From Paenibacillaceae bacterium (GTDB lineage: Bacteria; Bacillota; Bacilli; Paenibacillales; CANHGK01): a DNA stretch of 64,000 nt. The position numbers and the translations under genes are program-made. Shown in pieces: positions 1 to 9,075 of the stretch (position 1 is the first letter of the stretch; every line of letters starts with the position of its first letter). Location of the stretch: contig CANHGK010000003.1 of the NCBI GenBank assembly GCA_947460235.1, positions 62,001 through 126,000 of the forward strand, in the 5' to 3' direction. The notes under the pieces are model-generated. The model saw only the letters and a program-made list of their open reading frames with translations. It was not told the origin of the DNA and searched no databases.

Positions 1-615
1 AACACCTGTCGAATTCATGGCTTGCATTAGTTCCTGCAGCGGTTTCGCTTGCGTTTGAAGTTGATTGTTCGTTGCTTGTTGAAGCTTTGCGAGCATTTGC
101 TTAAGTTCATCATCACCCGCAATCATTTGTTGAATAATCGGTGATCCTTGTTCAAGACCTTTTAATAATTGTTTGGCAGAATCCAACAACAACTTATTAG
201 GATCAACTGATTTGCTCGTTCCTATTTTTGTTGTTGCATCTGTCTGTAATTGCATTGGCGCCATCGTATTTATCGAAGCTAGCAATGCTTGTAAATCACT
301 CTGACCTGACAGTGGATCATTTGGATTCGTTGGATCATTTGGTTGACTAATTTGCAGTTCTGCAAATAATGCAGCTAATGGGTCCGTCCCATCACTTGCA
401 TTTCCCGCCATCAATGACTGTAGCCACGAACCGCCTTCTCCTACCTGACCTGTCGCTTGTGTTCCGTCCGTTCCGATCTGTTGTTGCAAAATCGCCCCGA
501 AGGCTCCAGCATCCCCGTTTTTACCGGTTGTTTGCTGTAACCCATCATTGCCACCTGCAACGGCACCGGTTGAACCCGTAATTCCGTTTTGGATTGACAC
601 AGAAGATGGAAACAC
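1..615 (-). CDS. fliK: Flagellar hook-length control protein FliK, N-terminal part
   Basis: Partial: 205 in-frame codons run off the left edge of the window. The start is a GTG at 613-615 preceded by GAGGAGG with 8 nt spacing; no ATG is available. The visible part is Gln/Gly/Thr-rich and low in complexity (for example LFAELQISQPNDP, then many Gln and Leu), as in the poorly conserved N-terminal region of FliK. FliK is secreted through the flagellar export gate and measures the hook. The call rests on composition plus its place after fliJ and motE/ylxF in the flagellar operon, since the conserved C-terminal domain lies outside the window. Confidence 0.72.
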   Translation of the reverse strand, partial: MFPSSVSIQNGITGSTGAVAGGNDGLQQTTGKNGDAGAFGAILQQQIGTDGTQATGQVGEGGSWLQSLMAGNASDGTDPLAALFAELQISQPNDPTNPNDPLSGQSDLQALLASINTMAPMQLQTDATTKIGTSKSVDPNKLLLDSAKQLLKGLEQGSPIIQQMIAGDDELKQMLAKLQQATNNQLQTQAKPLQELMQAMNSTGV

Positions 616-690
616 CCACTTCACCTCCTCATTAGGTATAATCTAATATCGGAGAAAAAGTGGGTGATGATTAGCACTATTCGATTTTAT

Positions 691-1581
691 TTACTTCAGT
701 TTTCCTGCTAATGATGCTGCAGTTTCAACAGGCATTTGCGCAAGGATTTTGGAACGTGATGCATTGTCCATCGAAATCAAAATACTGATGACTTGTTTTT
801 CATCCGTAATTAACATCGTTTGTAAAATATCCGACGCTGTTTTTGGAGGCATCGTTGTAAAAGTAGTTGCAATATCGGCTTGCGTCAATTTTGAAGCAAC
901 CGTCCCTTTGCTCGGTAACGGATTGATTGCATTGATTCTTGATTGCAAGGCTGCAATTTGTTGGTCTTTAGCAGGTGTTTGGTCCTTTAACAAAATAGAT
1001 GATTCCGCAGCCTTCTTAGGATCCATTTTTTCTAAAATGGCAGTTCGTTGCATTTCGGACATGTTTCCAAGCATTAATACAATTTCAGGTAACGTCAAAT
1101 TTTCGATAATCGGCGCTACCTTTCCGGCAGGCATATTGCCGTACATGTTCGCAACACCTTTAATTTGCGCCAAGTACTCGTCATCGGTCAATGTTTTCTT
1201 TTTTAATTTCTCCCCCAAATCTGTAATTTGGGTGTTCAATTGATCAATCTTTGAATTTTTTTCATCAATCGTACGATTCGCAATCGACAAATCACTCAAG
1301 CGAGATGACAACGCAGACCGTAGTTTCGTGATCATTTCTTCTGTTAATTGTTCTTTCGTCTTAGGCGCATCTGGTTCAGGCACATATTGAGCAACATATG
1401 GAATTTGTTTGCCGATCTTTAATAACGTATTTTTGACATCATAACCATTCATGTATAAAACAAGAACAACTAATGCTGACGTAAAGATAATTGCAAAAAT
1501 TGTTGGGATCAATAATAGAAAAAAGAAACGTTCAAAAACGTTATAATTTCGATCCTCTTTTTGCACCTTTTCTTTTGCCAT
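691..1581 (-). CDS. MotE-like (YlxF) flagellar protein
   Basis: 296-residue protein with one N-terminal membrane segment (about residues 21-43, FFFLLLIPTIFAIIFTSALV), a coiled-coil region (about 90-140) and a C-terminal MgtE_N/MotE-like region with repeats such as LPEIVLMLGNMSEMQRTAILEKM. This is the YlxF/MotE family that sits between fliJ and fliK in Bacillus. MotE is known in Gram-negatives as a chaperone or scaffold for the stator protein MotC; the Gram-positive role is less certain. It lies 33 nt downstream of fliJ with GGGGGGC-type purine-rich sequence before its ATG. Predicted membrane-anchored, with the bulk outside the cytoplasm. Confidence 0.82.
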   Translation of the reverse strand: MAKEKVQKEDRNYNVFERFFFLLLIPTIFAIIFTSALVVLVLYMNGYDVKNTLLKIGKQIPYVAQYVPEPDAPKTKEQLTEEMITKLRSALSSRLSDLSIANRTIDEKNSKIDQLNTQITDLGEKLKKKTLTDDEYLAQIKGVANMYGNMPAGKVAPIIENLTLPEIVLMLGNMSEMQRTAILEKMDPKKAAESSILLKDQTPAKDQQIAALQSRINAINPLPSKGTVASKLTQADIATTFTTMPPKTASDILQTMLITDEKQVISILISMDNASRSKILAQMPVETAASLAGKLK

Positions 1582-1614
1582 ATCATGCGCCCCCCATCTC
1601 CGGTTTTTGTAGGA

Positions 1615-2070
1615 TTAGTCGGATTCATTCCGGTGACGAAAAGCAATAGTTTGTGCCATCTCGTCTAAAAGGTTTTGTTCAATATGCAATTGCTCTGAAA
1701 GGTACTCTTTTATTCTATTTTCTTTATCTTTTTCAAACATACTTTCGGCTTGCATCGCTTTTTGAAGGTTTAACTTCGCTACCTTTACAAGTTCATCCGC
1801 TTTCGTCACACGACGTCTTTGGAAACTAATTTGGTTTTTTAATGCATCAAAAAAATGTTGGGTTTGCATAAATTGTTCAGCCCGAACACTTTGGCGTTGT
1901 GAATTTCGTATCAGTTCTTCATGACTTTGTTCATCCGTCAACAGTAATCCATTCAGCGTTTGGACTTCTTCCGATTGACGGCGCATGGCATCTGCAAGAT
2001 CCTTTTCTGTACGCTTCAGCAATTCTTTTTTAACGTTCAAAACTTTCTCAAATCGGTATACAAATGCCAT
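1615..2070 (-). CDS. fliJ: Flagellar export protein FliJ
   Basis: 151 residues, almost entirely helical coiled coil rich in Lys, Glu and Gln, beginning MAFVYRFEKVLNVKKELL, which is typical of FliJ. FliJ is the stalk of the flagellar type III export ATPase complex and inserts into the FliI hexamer, helping to escort substrates to the gate. An AAGGAGGTCGGGAT leader precedes the ATG. It follows fliI directly (26 nt gap) in the standard fliH-fliI-fliJ order. Confidence 0.92.
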   Translation of the reverse strand: MAFVYRFEKVLNVKKELLKRTEKDLADAMRRQSEEVQTLNGLLLTDEQSHEELIRNSQRQSVRAEQFMQTQHFFDALKNQISFQRRRVTKADELVKVAKLNLQKAMQAESMFEKDKENRIKEYLSEQLHIEQNLLDEMAQTIAFRHRNESD

Positions 2071-2096
2071 ATCCCGACCTCCTTGAAGCGATCTTT

Positions 2097-3407
2097 TTAT
2101 CGAAGACCCAGATTCAATAATTCTGCTTTGGATTGGTCAAAATGGCTTGGTTCATCAACATCTTGTCGTGTAAATGATTCAATATAAGGCCACTTATCTA
2201 TGGCTTGATCTATCTTTGGATTCGTTCCGATTTGATACATCCCGATATTTAATAAATCCTCAGCATCCTTATAAGTCGACATCCATCTACGAACCTCATC
2301 TGCCGCATCCTGATGATCCTTTGAGACGATTTCGCGCATGACTCGGCTTACACTTTGTAAAATATCAATCGCGGGAAAATGGCCTTTCTGTGCGATTTTA
2401 CGATCAAGCACCATATGTCCATCTAATATCCCTCGCACAGCATCCGCAATTGGCTCATTCATATCATCCCCATCAACAAGTACCGTATAAAAGGCGGTAA
2501 TTGTCCCTTTTGCACCCGTTCCGGACCGTTCAAGCAATCTCGGTAAATTTGCGAATACCGAAGGTGTGTAACCTCGCGTTGCTGGTGGTTCACCAACCGC
2601 TAAACCAACTTCACGTAGTGCCATTGCATATCGGGTAACCGAGTCCATCATTAACATTACATTCAACCCTTGATCTCGGAAATATTCTGCAACTGCTGTC
2701 GCGATCAAAGATGCCTTCATTCGCAACAAAGCGGGCTGGTCAGACGTCGCAACGACCACGACAGATCTAGCCAACCCCTCTTCACCTAGATCACGTTCGA
2801 TGAAATCCAACACCTCACGCCCTCGCTCACCAATGAGCGCAATGACGTTGACGTCGGCTGATGTATTTCGTGCGATCATTCCTAATAATGTACTTTTTCC
2901 GACACCGGAACCCGCAAAAATACCGACACGTTGACCTTTTCCTACGGATAAAAGTGCATCAATTGCTCGAACACCAACGTTAATCGGTTCTTTTACACGC
3001 TGTCTCGATAATGGATTGGGAGGTTGATTATTCGCTGGATAATAGGACATTGAAGATGGTAACAACTCACCATTCATCGGCCTTCCTAACCCATCTAGCA
3101 CTTTACCTAGCAATTCTGAACCGACCGCAACACGGAGCGGATTACCCGTTGAAACAACCTCACATCCAGGACCGATCGCTTCTAATTCTCCAAGTGGCAT
3201 TAAAATAACTCGTTGTTGACGAAACCCTACCACTTCAGACAGAACAGGGGGTTTTCCCCGACCTGGATAAATTTCACACACGTCTCCTATATTAACTTCA
3301 GGCCCTTCAGCTTCGACGGTTAACCCAATTAATTGGATCACGCGTCCGCTATGCCTTACCGGGTCCATTTGCAGCAATACTTTACGATATACATCAAGGC
3401 GTTTCAT
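2097..3407 (-). CDS. fliI: Flagellum-specific ATP synthase FliI
   Basis: Cytoplasmic ATPase of flagellar type III export, related to the F1 beta subunit. Walker A is GIFAGSGVGKST (about residues 162-173), followed by RGREVLDFIERDLG and a Walker B-like LMMDSVTRYA. I place the start at the ATG at 3405-3407 (MKRLDVYRKV), which has GGGGAGG 9 nt upstream, giving 436 residues, normal for the family. An upstream in-frame TTG at 3428 would start inside fliH without a good SD. With the chosen start it overlaps the end of fliH by 14 nt, suggesting translational coupling. Confidence 0.95.
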   Translation of the reverse strand: MKRLDVYRKVLLQMDPVRHSGRVIQLIGLTVEAEGPEVNIGDVCEIYPGRGKPPVLSEVVGFRQQRVILMPLGELEAIGPGCEVVSTGNPLRVAVGSELLGKVLDGLGRPMNGELLPSSMSYYPANNQPPNPLSRQRVKEPINVGVRAIDALLSVGKGQRVGIFAGSGVGKSTLLGMIARNTSADVNVIALIGERGREVLDFIERDLGEEGLARSVVVVATSDQPALLRMKASLIATAVAEYFRDQGLNVMLMMDSVTRYAMALREVGLAVGEPPATRGYTPSVFANLPRLLERSGTGAKGTITAFYTVLVDGDDMNEPIADAVRGILDGHMVLDRKIAQKGHFPAIDILQSVSRVMREIVSKDHQDAADEVRRWMSTYKDAEDLLNIGMYQIGTNPKIDQAIDKWPYIESFTRQDVDEPSHFDQSKAELLNLGLR

Positions 3408-4224
3408 CGCCGGCGCCTCCCCAAGCAACTTGTTGAAGCGCTGCTTGAATTGCTTTTAATTGGGTGTCGACTGTGCAATCCATACTCCCGCCAGGTGTGC
3501 GGATTACGCATCCTTGGTCATGTATATGAGGGTCAGGAATGACCATTAACTCAGCCATAGGATCCAGACACCCCATCAAAGATTCTCGAGATGCATATAC
3601 CGTGGAAAACTGCGATTGTGATACGAGTATCGTAACAGAAGGTGCGTTTGCTTTACGGCTAAGTTGAGCTCTAATTAATTCCACAATCCAATTCGGTTGA
3701 ATCGACAACTGTTTTGTTATGATCTTCTCAGCAATCATCGTACTCATTTCTACAAGAAAAGGTTCCGCTGCAGCGATGATCTCTTTTTTTCGAATTTCGG
3801 CTTGTTGTAATAATTCGGCCGCTTCCGCGAGCGTCGACTCCAGTTGAACATTTGCTTCTTTCAATCCTTTTTCGAATCCATCTTTTTTCCCGAGCTCGAT
3901 GCCTTCTTTTTTTGCATGTTCGATCGCTTTCTGATCTTCACCTCTGCGGTCGCTCCACCATTTTTCGATTTCAAGTTGGGCATTCTGACGCAATTCATCG
4001 ATCCCAGCTAACATTTGTTCACGTAATTCAAGTAATTGTTGTTGTTGTTCCTGCAGTTCCTGTTCTTGTTGAAACAGGCGCTCACGCTGCTGTTCCAATT
4101 CCTCCGAAAGGGCCTCCTGTTGATTGGAGACCACTTCGGCAGCGAGCGCTTGCGCCTGTGTTTGTGACAAGACACGATATGAATCAGCTGATATATACTG
4201 ACTATTTTTGATGATATTAGACAA
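3394..4224 (-). CDS. fliH: Flagellar assembly protein FliH
   Basis: 276 residues. The N-terminal half is a long Gln/Glu-rich coiled coil (about 30-75), followed by the FliH/YscL-type C-terminal domain (AEPFLVEMSTMIAEKIITKQL and later CVIRTPGGSMDCTVDTQLKAI). FliH dimers bind and restrain FliI. The start is a TTG (4222-4224) that overlaps the fliG stop by 8 nt and has GGAGGAG 9 nt upstream within the end of fliG, so fliG and fliH are probably translationally coupled. The C-terminal end overlaps fliI. Confidence 0.88.
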   Translation of the reverse strand: MSNIIKNSQYISADSYRVLSQTQAQALAAEVVSNQQEALSEELEQQRERLFQQEQELQEQQQQLLELREQMLAGIDELRQNAQLEIEKWWSDRRGEDQKAIEHAKKEGIELGKKDGFEKGLKEANVQLESTLAEAAELLQQAEIRKKEIIAAAEPFLVEMSTMIAEKIITKQLSIQPNWIVELIRAQLSRKANAPSVTILVSQSQFSTVYASRESLMGCLDPMAELMVIPDPHIHDQGCVIRTPGGSMDCTVDTQLKAIQAALQQVAWGGAGDETP

Positions 4225-5245
4225 TTACATCATCTCCTCCGCCGCGTGCAATGATGATTTCTCCTGCTTCCTCGAGTCGGCGGATAATGGTCACGATGCG
4301 TTGCTGTGCTTCTTCTACATCTTTCAAACGAACTGGTCCCATTGCACCCATATCCTCTTTGAATGTCTCTGCCATCCGTTTGGACATGTTGCGGTAAATC
4401 ACTTCTTTTACTTCCTCAGAAGATCCACGTAATGCCAATTGCATATCTGCACTATCCACGTCGCGTATGATCCGCTGAATCGCACGGTTGTCGATATTCG
4501 TAATATCCTCGAAGACAAACATCCGCTTCTTGATTTCTTCCGCTAATTCCGGATCTTGCATCTCGAGTGCATCCAAAATCGTACGTTCCGTACCTCGGTC
4601 TACACCGTTCAAAATTTGAACGATCGCTTCAACACCACCGGCGCTAGTGTAATCTTGCGTCACTGTTGAGGACAATTTATGTTCCAAGACACGTTCGATT
4701 TGATGAATAACGTCAGGTGACGTCCGATCCATCAAAGCAATCCGTTTCGCTACTTCCGCTTGTTTCTCCGTAGAGAGCGCCGATAAAATCAATGCTGCCT
4801 GTTCAGAAGATAAATATGATAATACCAAGGCAATAGTTTGCGGGTTCTCGTTTTGAATAAAGTTCAAAATTTGAGCTGGATCTGCTTTCCGTGCAAAATC
4901 AAATGGCTTAACTTGCAAGTGAGCAGTCAAACGTCCTAGAATATCCGAAGCTTTATCCTCACCAAGCGCCTTTTCCAAAATCTCTTTCGCATACGCAATA
5001 CCGCCCTGTGAAATGTATTCTTGGGCTAATGCAATTTGATGGAATTCAGATAAAATATTTTCCCGTTCCGTCGTATCAACTTTACGCACATTTGCAATTT
5101 CAAGTGTTAATTGTTCAATTTCTTCCTCACGTAAATACTTGAAGATTTGTGCGGAGATATCTGGACCAAGTGAAATCAACAAATGTGCAGCCTTTTGACG
5201 ACCGGACAATCCCCCACCTTGATTTGAAGACCCAAAACGTGGCAT
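4217..5245 (-). CDS. fliG: Flagellar motor switch protein FliG
   Basis: 342 residues, the usual FliG length, with FliG_N, FliG_M and FliG_C domains in order. The middle-domain surface motif reads ENPQTIALVLSYL (the EHPQ-type motif, with Asn for His). The C-terminal torque domain contains FEDITNIDNRAIQRIIRDVD with the charged residues that face the stator. FliG sits on the MS ring and transmits torque. The ATG is preceded by AAAGGAGGTGACCGGGT. It lies 28 nt downstream of fliF. Confidence 0.97.
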   Translation of the reverse strand: MPRFGSSNQGGGLSGRQKAAHLLISLGPDISAQIFKYLREEEIEQLTLEIANVRKVDTTERENILSEFHQIALAQEYISQGGIAYAKEILEKALGEDKASDILGRLTAHLQVKPFDFARKADPAQILNFIQNENPQTIALVLSYLSSEQAALILSALSTEKQAEVAKRIALMDRTSPDVIHQIERVLEHKLSSTVTQDYTSAGGVEAIVQILNGVDRGTERTILDALEMQDPELAEEIKKRMFVFEDITNIDNRAIQRIIRDVDSADMQLALRGSSEEVKEVIYRNMSKRMAETFKEDMGAMGPVRLKDVEEAQQRIVTIIRRLEEAGEIIIARGGGDDVIV

Positions 5246-5273
5246 ACCCGGTCACCTCCTTTGCGTGTAATTT

Positions 5274-6863
5274 CTAATCATCAATTAACCAAGTACGCAA
5301 CAGACTGACGAATTCTTCTGGTTTCTTTCGTGCGAGTGACTCCAGTTGTTTACGAATCTCAGAATCGAATCCACCAGGTGAATCCATATCTGGAACGACA
5401 TTTCGCGCACGTTCTGCCGCTTCTTCCATTTCAAATTGAATTCGTTCTTGTTCTTTACGTTCTGCACGTTTAACTTGGAATCTCTTGCCGGCAAAATAGA
5501 GCAAGAAGAATCCAGCAATACCACCCAAAAGATAATAAAGAATATAACTCGGTTCATCCACCGGAGGCATCCCAACAAACGCGTTAGGAAACACCAATAC
5601 ATGTTTCGCGATTTCTTCATCTGTTAATGTTTGCCCTGAATCACTTAATGCAGTTCCGACGATATTCACAAGCATATTCTGAATTTTATCGATTTTATCT
5701 TGTGTTAATGACGCTGGATCCGCTGCAATAGGTGGTTCAACACCTACGCTTACTGTTAATGATTTTACGATATATGGACTACTCGTAATCTCACTCTTTA
5801 CCTGATTAATCTCGTAATTTACCGTTTTTCGAGACTCTTCACTTTGAGACGTACCTCCGCTACCCGCTGCTGGAAAACCAGGAATATCATTTGGACCAGT
5901 TCCTGCAGTCCCCGAAGACCCACCAGATCCACTAAATGATTTGGTTACTTCTTCAACACTGCGCGCAATACCCGATTGATCAACAACCGGCGTATATGTA
6001 TCCGTATTACTTCTCTTTTGGTCAAAATTCAAGTTTGCAAAGACGCTAACAACCACTTTTCGTTGTCCCAAAATCGTACGTAAAAATTTTTGAATATTTT
6101 TTTGCACATCCGTTTCATATTGCTGACGGATTTGCATTTGATTTGAAGCCATGCCAATTGGCGTTGTTGCCATATTATCCGCCTTGGAATACGCAAGAAA
6201 ATCTCCGTATTGGTTGGAAAGCGTAATATTTTCAATCGGCAAATTTTTGACCGCTTTAGATACCAGGTTATACATGGAATCGACGATTTCTTCGGTGAGT
6301 TTGTAACCTGCTTTCATATGTATAACAACGGATGCCGACGCAGTCTCTTGATCATCCTTTGGATCTAAAAACACATCTTCGGTTGGCGTTTGGAGTATTA
6401 CTTTTGAACTGCTTACACCTTCAACCGAGTTCAACATTTTTTGAATTTCACCAGCTAATGCATCCGTTTTGAGAACACTAAATTCATTATCTGGCATACC
6501 AAAAGAAGAAACATTATTTTTGAAAATATCAAACCCAATTGACCCACTAGTAAGCAAACCTTGGGAAGAAACAGCAACTTTAATTGCAGGCGCATCCTTA
6601 GAAGGGACAGCGATACTTAATCCATCCGAACTTAGTTTGTATTGAATATTATTCTGCACCAAATAATTGATAATGGCCTGAGCATCTTGGGCATTCAGAT
6701 CATTGAAAGCGGATTCATATTCGGTTTGCGAAAGCAATACAGACATAATTACCATTGTAATAATAAATACACCAGACACCGCAAGAATTGCTGTGCGTTG
6801 TGTTTTACTTAACCGTTTCCAAAATTGCATGAACCGATCTCTTAGTTCAACGAGCGTTTCCAC
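5274..6863 (-). CDS. fliF: Flagellar M-ring protein FliF
   Basis: 529 residues forming the membrane-embedded MS ring. Membrane segments lie near the N-terminus (AILAVSGVFIITMVIMSVLL, about 24-43) and near the C-terminus (YILYYLLGGIAGFFLLYFAG, about 443-462). YscJ/FliF ring-building motifs lie between, plus a Ser/Gly-rich loop (about 310-340). The cytoplasmic C-terminal tail that binds FliG ends ...RTWLIDD. The start is GTG at 6861-6863 with GAGGTGAAG upstream. It lies between fliE and fliG, the standard order. Confidence 0.96.
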   Translation of the reverse strand: METLVELRDRFMQFWKRLSKTQRTAILAVSGVFIITMVIMSVLLSQTEYESAFNDLNAQDAQAIINYLVQNNIQYKLSSDGLSIAVPSKDAPAIKVAVSSQGLLTSGSIGFDIFKNNVSSFGMPDNEFSVLKTDALAGEIQKMLNSVEGVSSSKVILQTPTEDVFLDPKDDQETASASVVIHMKAGYKLTEEIVDSMYNLVSKAVKNLPIENITLSNQYGDFLAYSKADNMATTPIGMASNQMQIRQQYETDVQKNIQKFLRTILGQRKVVVSVFANLNFDQKRSNTDTYTPVVDQSGIARSVEEVTKSFSGSGGSSGTAGTGPNDIPGFPAAGSGGTSQSEESRKTVNYEINQVKSEITSSPYIVKSLTVSVGVEPPIAADPASLTQDKIDKIQNMLVNIVGTALSDSGQTLTDEEIAKHVLVFPNAFVGMPPVDEPSYILYYLLGGIAGFFLLYFAGKRFQVKRAERKEQERIQFEMEEAAERARNVVPDMDSPGGFDSEIRKQLESLARKKPEEFVSLLRTWLIDD

Positions 6864-6886
6864 ACCTTCACCTCACAATACCGTTA

Positions 6887-7192
6887 TTACATTTGAGTAC
6901 GCATAATTTCTTGGTACGCTTCAATAGCTTTATTACGCACTTGAACGGTTAATTGCAACCCTAACGACGCTTTTTCTGATGCAATTAATAGATTATGCGG
7001 GTCGGCCAATTCGCCTGCAGCAAATTGTTTGGAAAGTTGACTGACATTTTGTTGAGCAGCATTTTGACCTTCAAGCGCACCACTTAAAAAATCAGAAAAC
7101 TGTTGAGTCACATCTGCTCCTGAACCTTTGGGCGCTTTCGCAGCGTTCGAAATCATGCTGATCGGTGACATTCCAATGTTACTTATTGCCAT
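6887..7192 (-). CDS. fliE: Flagellar hook-basal body complex protein FliE
   Basis: 101 residues ending in the conserved FliE tail (LADPHNLLIASEKASLGLQL, then VQVRNKAIEAYQEIMRTQM). FliE links the MS ring to the proximal rod. The ATG is preceded by AGGAGG with about 10 nt spacing. It is the third gene of the flgB operon. Confidence 0.95.
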   Translation of the reverse strand: MAISNIGMSPISMISNAAKAPKGSGADVTQQFSDFLSGALEGQNAAQQNVSQLSKQFAAGELADPHNLLIASEKASLGLQLTVQVRNKAIEAYQEIMRTQM

Positions 7193-7207
7193 TACGAATT
7201 ACCCTCC

Positions 7208-7657
7208 TTATTTACCTATCTCAAGTGATTTGGTAACCATATTTTTACTTGCATTTAATGCAGTTACATTGGCTTCGTAAGAACGTGAAGCAGAGATCAT
7301 ATCAACCATCTCTTTCATGATATCAACATTCGGCATTTGAACATTACCATTTTCATCTGCATCCGGATTCGTTGGATCATATACGGTCTTATACGGGGTA
7401 GGATCGTTATAAATCTGCGAAACTCGCACACCTTGACCCGTCTTTTCAGTAATTTTTTGATTCAAAATATCTTGAAATGCATCTGGATTTCTACTTTGAA
7501 GTTCAACAAGTTTCCGAGTATAAGGAACCCATTTTCCGTTGACCAATTCACCACGCGTCGTATTCGCATTCGCAATATTGGATGCTACTACATCCAATCG
7601 CAGGCGCTGGGCAGTGAGTGCAGATGCACTAATGTCAAAACCATTATTTAAGCGCAT
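7208..7657 (-). CDS. flgC: Flagellar basal-body rod protein FlgC
   Basis: 149 residues. The N-terminus has the rod-protein signature ASNIANANTTRG, and the C-terminus has the complementary heptad region (MVDMISASRSYEANVTALNASKNM). FlgC is a proximal rod component exported by the flagellar type III system. GGGAGATGAGTTTAG precedes the ATG. Gap to flgB is only 6 nt. Confidence 0.96.
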   Translation of the reverse strand: MRLNNGFDISASALTAQRLRLDVVASNIANANTTRGELVNGKWVPYTRKLVELQSRNPDAFQDILNQKITEKTGQGVRVSQIYNDPTPYKTVYDPTNPDADENGNVQMPNVDIMKEMVDMISASRSYEANVTALNASKNMVTKSLEIGK

Positions 7658-7663
7658 CTAAAC

Positions 7664-8074
7664 TCATCTCCCTTCGATTGCTGTTTTTAAATTTCGAAAT
7701 TCGCTGTTCATTTTTTGAATTAATACATTATAACGCAACTGGTTTTTGGACATTTCAGCCATTTGATAATCAATGTCCACATTGTTGTAGTTATTATTCA
7801 TCGCTGTCGTCGTGTCCAATTGAACTTGGGGATCTGATTCTTCTTGATATCGATCTCGTCCAACCTGCATGTGTTTCTCGTTCGTGCGTGTACCAGCTAA
7901 CTTTTGCGGTGGATTGATTGCCTCAGAAAGTGCATCTTCAAACGATACATAAGAACCTTTAAAATTAGGCGTGTCAACGTTAGCGACATTGTTTGCAATC
8001 ACCCGCTGACGCAACGTTGCAGCATCAATTGTTTTTTCGAGTGTGCGAATTGATTGTGTATTAAATAAATTCAT
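7664..8074 (-). CDS. flgB: Flagellar basal-body rod protein FlgB
   Basis: 136 residues starting MNLFNTQSIRTLEK, with the rod-protein motif RVIANNVANVDTPNFKG. The start is the ATG at 8072-8074 because AGGAGG lies 8 nt upstream; an in-frame GTG 30 nt earlier would place the SD inside the gene. It is the first gene of the flagellar operon, downstream of the codY terminator. Confidence 0.96.
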   Translation of the reverse strand: MNLFNTQSIRTLEKTIDAATLRQRVIANNVANVDTPNFKGSYVSFEDALSEAINPPQKLAGTRTNEKHMQVGRDRYQEESDPQVQLDTTTAMNNNYNNVDIDYQMAEMSKNQLRYNVLIQKMNSEFRNLKTAIEGR

Positions 8075-8104
8075 GTTATACCTCCTTTGACTCAAAAAGG
8101 ACAC

Positions 8105-8160
8105 ACTTTAAATCAGTATACTATATTTTCGTATTTTGGAGGTTAAATTCGTACATTTTT
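8105..8160 (-). promoter_or_regulatory. Probable promoter region of the flgB flagellar operon
   Basis: The only stretch between the codY terminator and flgB. On the minus strand it contains overlapping TATAGT/TATACT -10-like hexamers preceded by an AT-rich region with TTTAAC. No hexamer pair with ideal spacing stands out, so the exact promoter is not resolved. A SigD or SigA promoter are both possible. Confidence 0.35.
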
Positions 8161-8190
8161 CTTCAAATTTCGCGAAAAAAATATAAAAAG

Positions 8191-8228
8191 AAACCCCACA
8201 CTCGCCGATTGCGCGTCGCATGGGGTTT
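8191..8228 (-). terminator. Intrinsic terminator after codY
   Basis: Stem AAACCCCA/TGGGGTTT enclosing a GC-rich inner region, followed on the minus strand by CTTTTTATATTTTTTT. It separates codY from the flagellar operon. Confidence 0.8.
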
Positions 8229-8237
8229 ATACAACAA

Positions 8238-9017
8238 TTATGAGTTTGCTTTTTCCAATTCGTAAATCAATTTTTCATTCAAAATCTTAATGTAAGTACC
8301 TTTCATACCAAGTGAACGAGTTTCAATCACGCCTGCACTTTCAAGTTTACGAAGTGCATTTACGATCACAGAACGTGTGATGCCAACACGATCAGCGATC
8401 TTACTTGCGACAAGTAAACCCTCTTTACCTTTTAATTCTTCAAAAATATGCTCTACAGCTTCCATTTCACTAAAGGACAATGAACCGACAGCAACTTGAA
8501 CAACTGCTTTGCTGCGGGATTCAATTTCTAACTCATCCGCGCGCTCACGCAAAATTTCCATTCCGACAATCGTTGAACCATATTCACCAAGAATATAATC
8601 ATTTTCATAGAACGCATCCGTTTCACGAGTTAATACGACCGTACCTAAACGATCGCGACCACCAAGTACTGGAATCACTGCAACGTTCGGATGTTGGAAT
8701 AATTCTTGAATCTGTGAAACCGTGCCGTGGTGCGGGTGTTCTTTCTCAACCGTTGAACATGCCTCTAACACACTCAAAAATAAACTATTATACATTTCGG
8801 GGAAACGACGCTCACCGAGTACCATGCCTTGCAATGCATCTGTACTGAAATCAAAACTTGTCGCATGACCAAGCACTTTGCCTTTGCGACTAACAATATA
8901 AACATTTGCAACCAATACATCACGCAAAACTTCTGCCATTTCAACGAAGTTTACGGAATTGCCTGCAGCTTTTTGTAGTAATCGATTAAGTTTGCGCGTT
9001 TTGTTTAATAAATCCAT
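8238..9017 (-). CDS. codY: GTP-sensing transcriptional pleiotropic regulator CodY
   Basis: 259 residues, the family length. An N-terminal GAF-type domain senses branched-chain amino acids (MDLLNKTRKLNRLLQKAAG at the start). The C-terminal winged helix-turn-helix has the nearly invariant ASKIADRVGITRSVIVNALR sequence (about 205-224). CodY represses nutrient-adaptation genes when GTP and branched-chain amino acids are high. AAGGAGG lies 9 nt before the ATG. In Bacillus it is the last gene of xerC-hslV-hslU-codY; here the two hsl genes are decayed, so its transcription may depend on what is left of that region or on xerC read-through. Confidence 0.98.
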   Translation of the reverse strand: MDLLNKTRKLNRLLQKAAGNSVNFVEMAEVLRDVLVANVYIVSRKGKVLGHATSFDFSTDALQGMVLGERRFPEMYNSLFLSVLEACSTVEKEHPHHGTVSQIQELFQHPNVAVIPVLGGRDRLGTVVLTRETDAFYENDYILGEYGSTIVGMEILRERADELEIESRSKAVVQVAVGSLSFSEMEAVEHIFEELKGKEGLLVASKIADRVGITRSVIVNALRKLESAGVIETRSLGMKGTYIKILNEKLIYELEKANS

Positions 9018-9075
9018 AATGATATCCTCCTTGCCCGGTGGAGGCGGGCATTGAACAATTCATCCACTAAATTTT

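Noticed and set aside
8120-8150. CodY-box-like sequence near the flgB promoter
   Set aside because: Only about half of the AATTTTCWGAAAATT positions match, no better than chance in AT-rich DNA.
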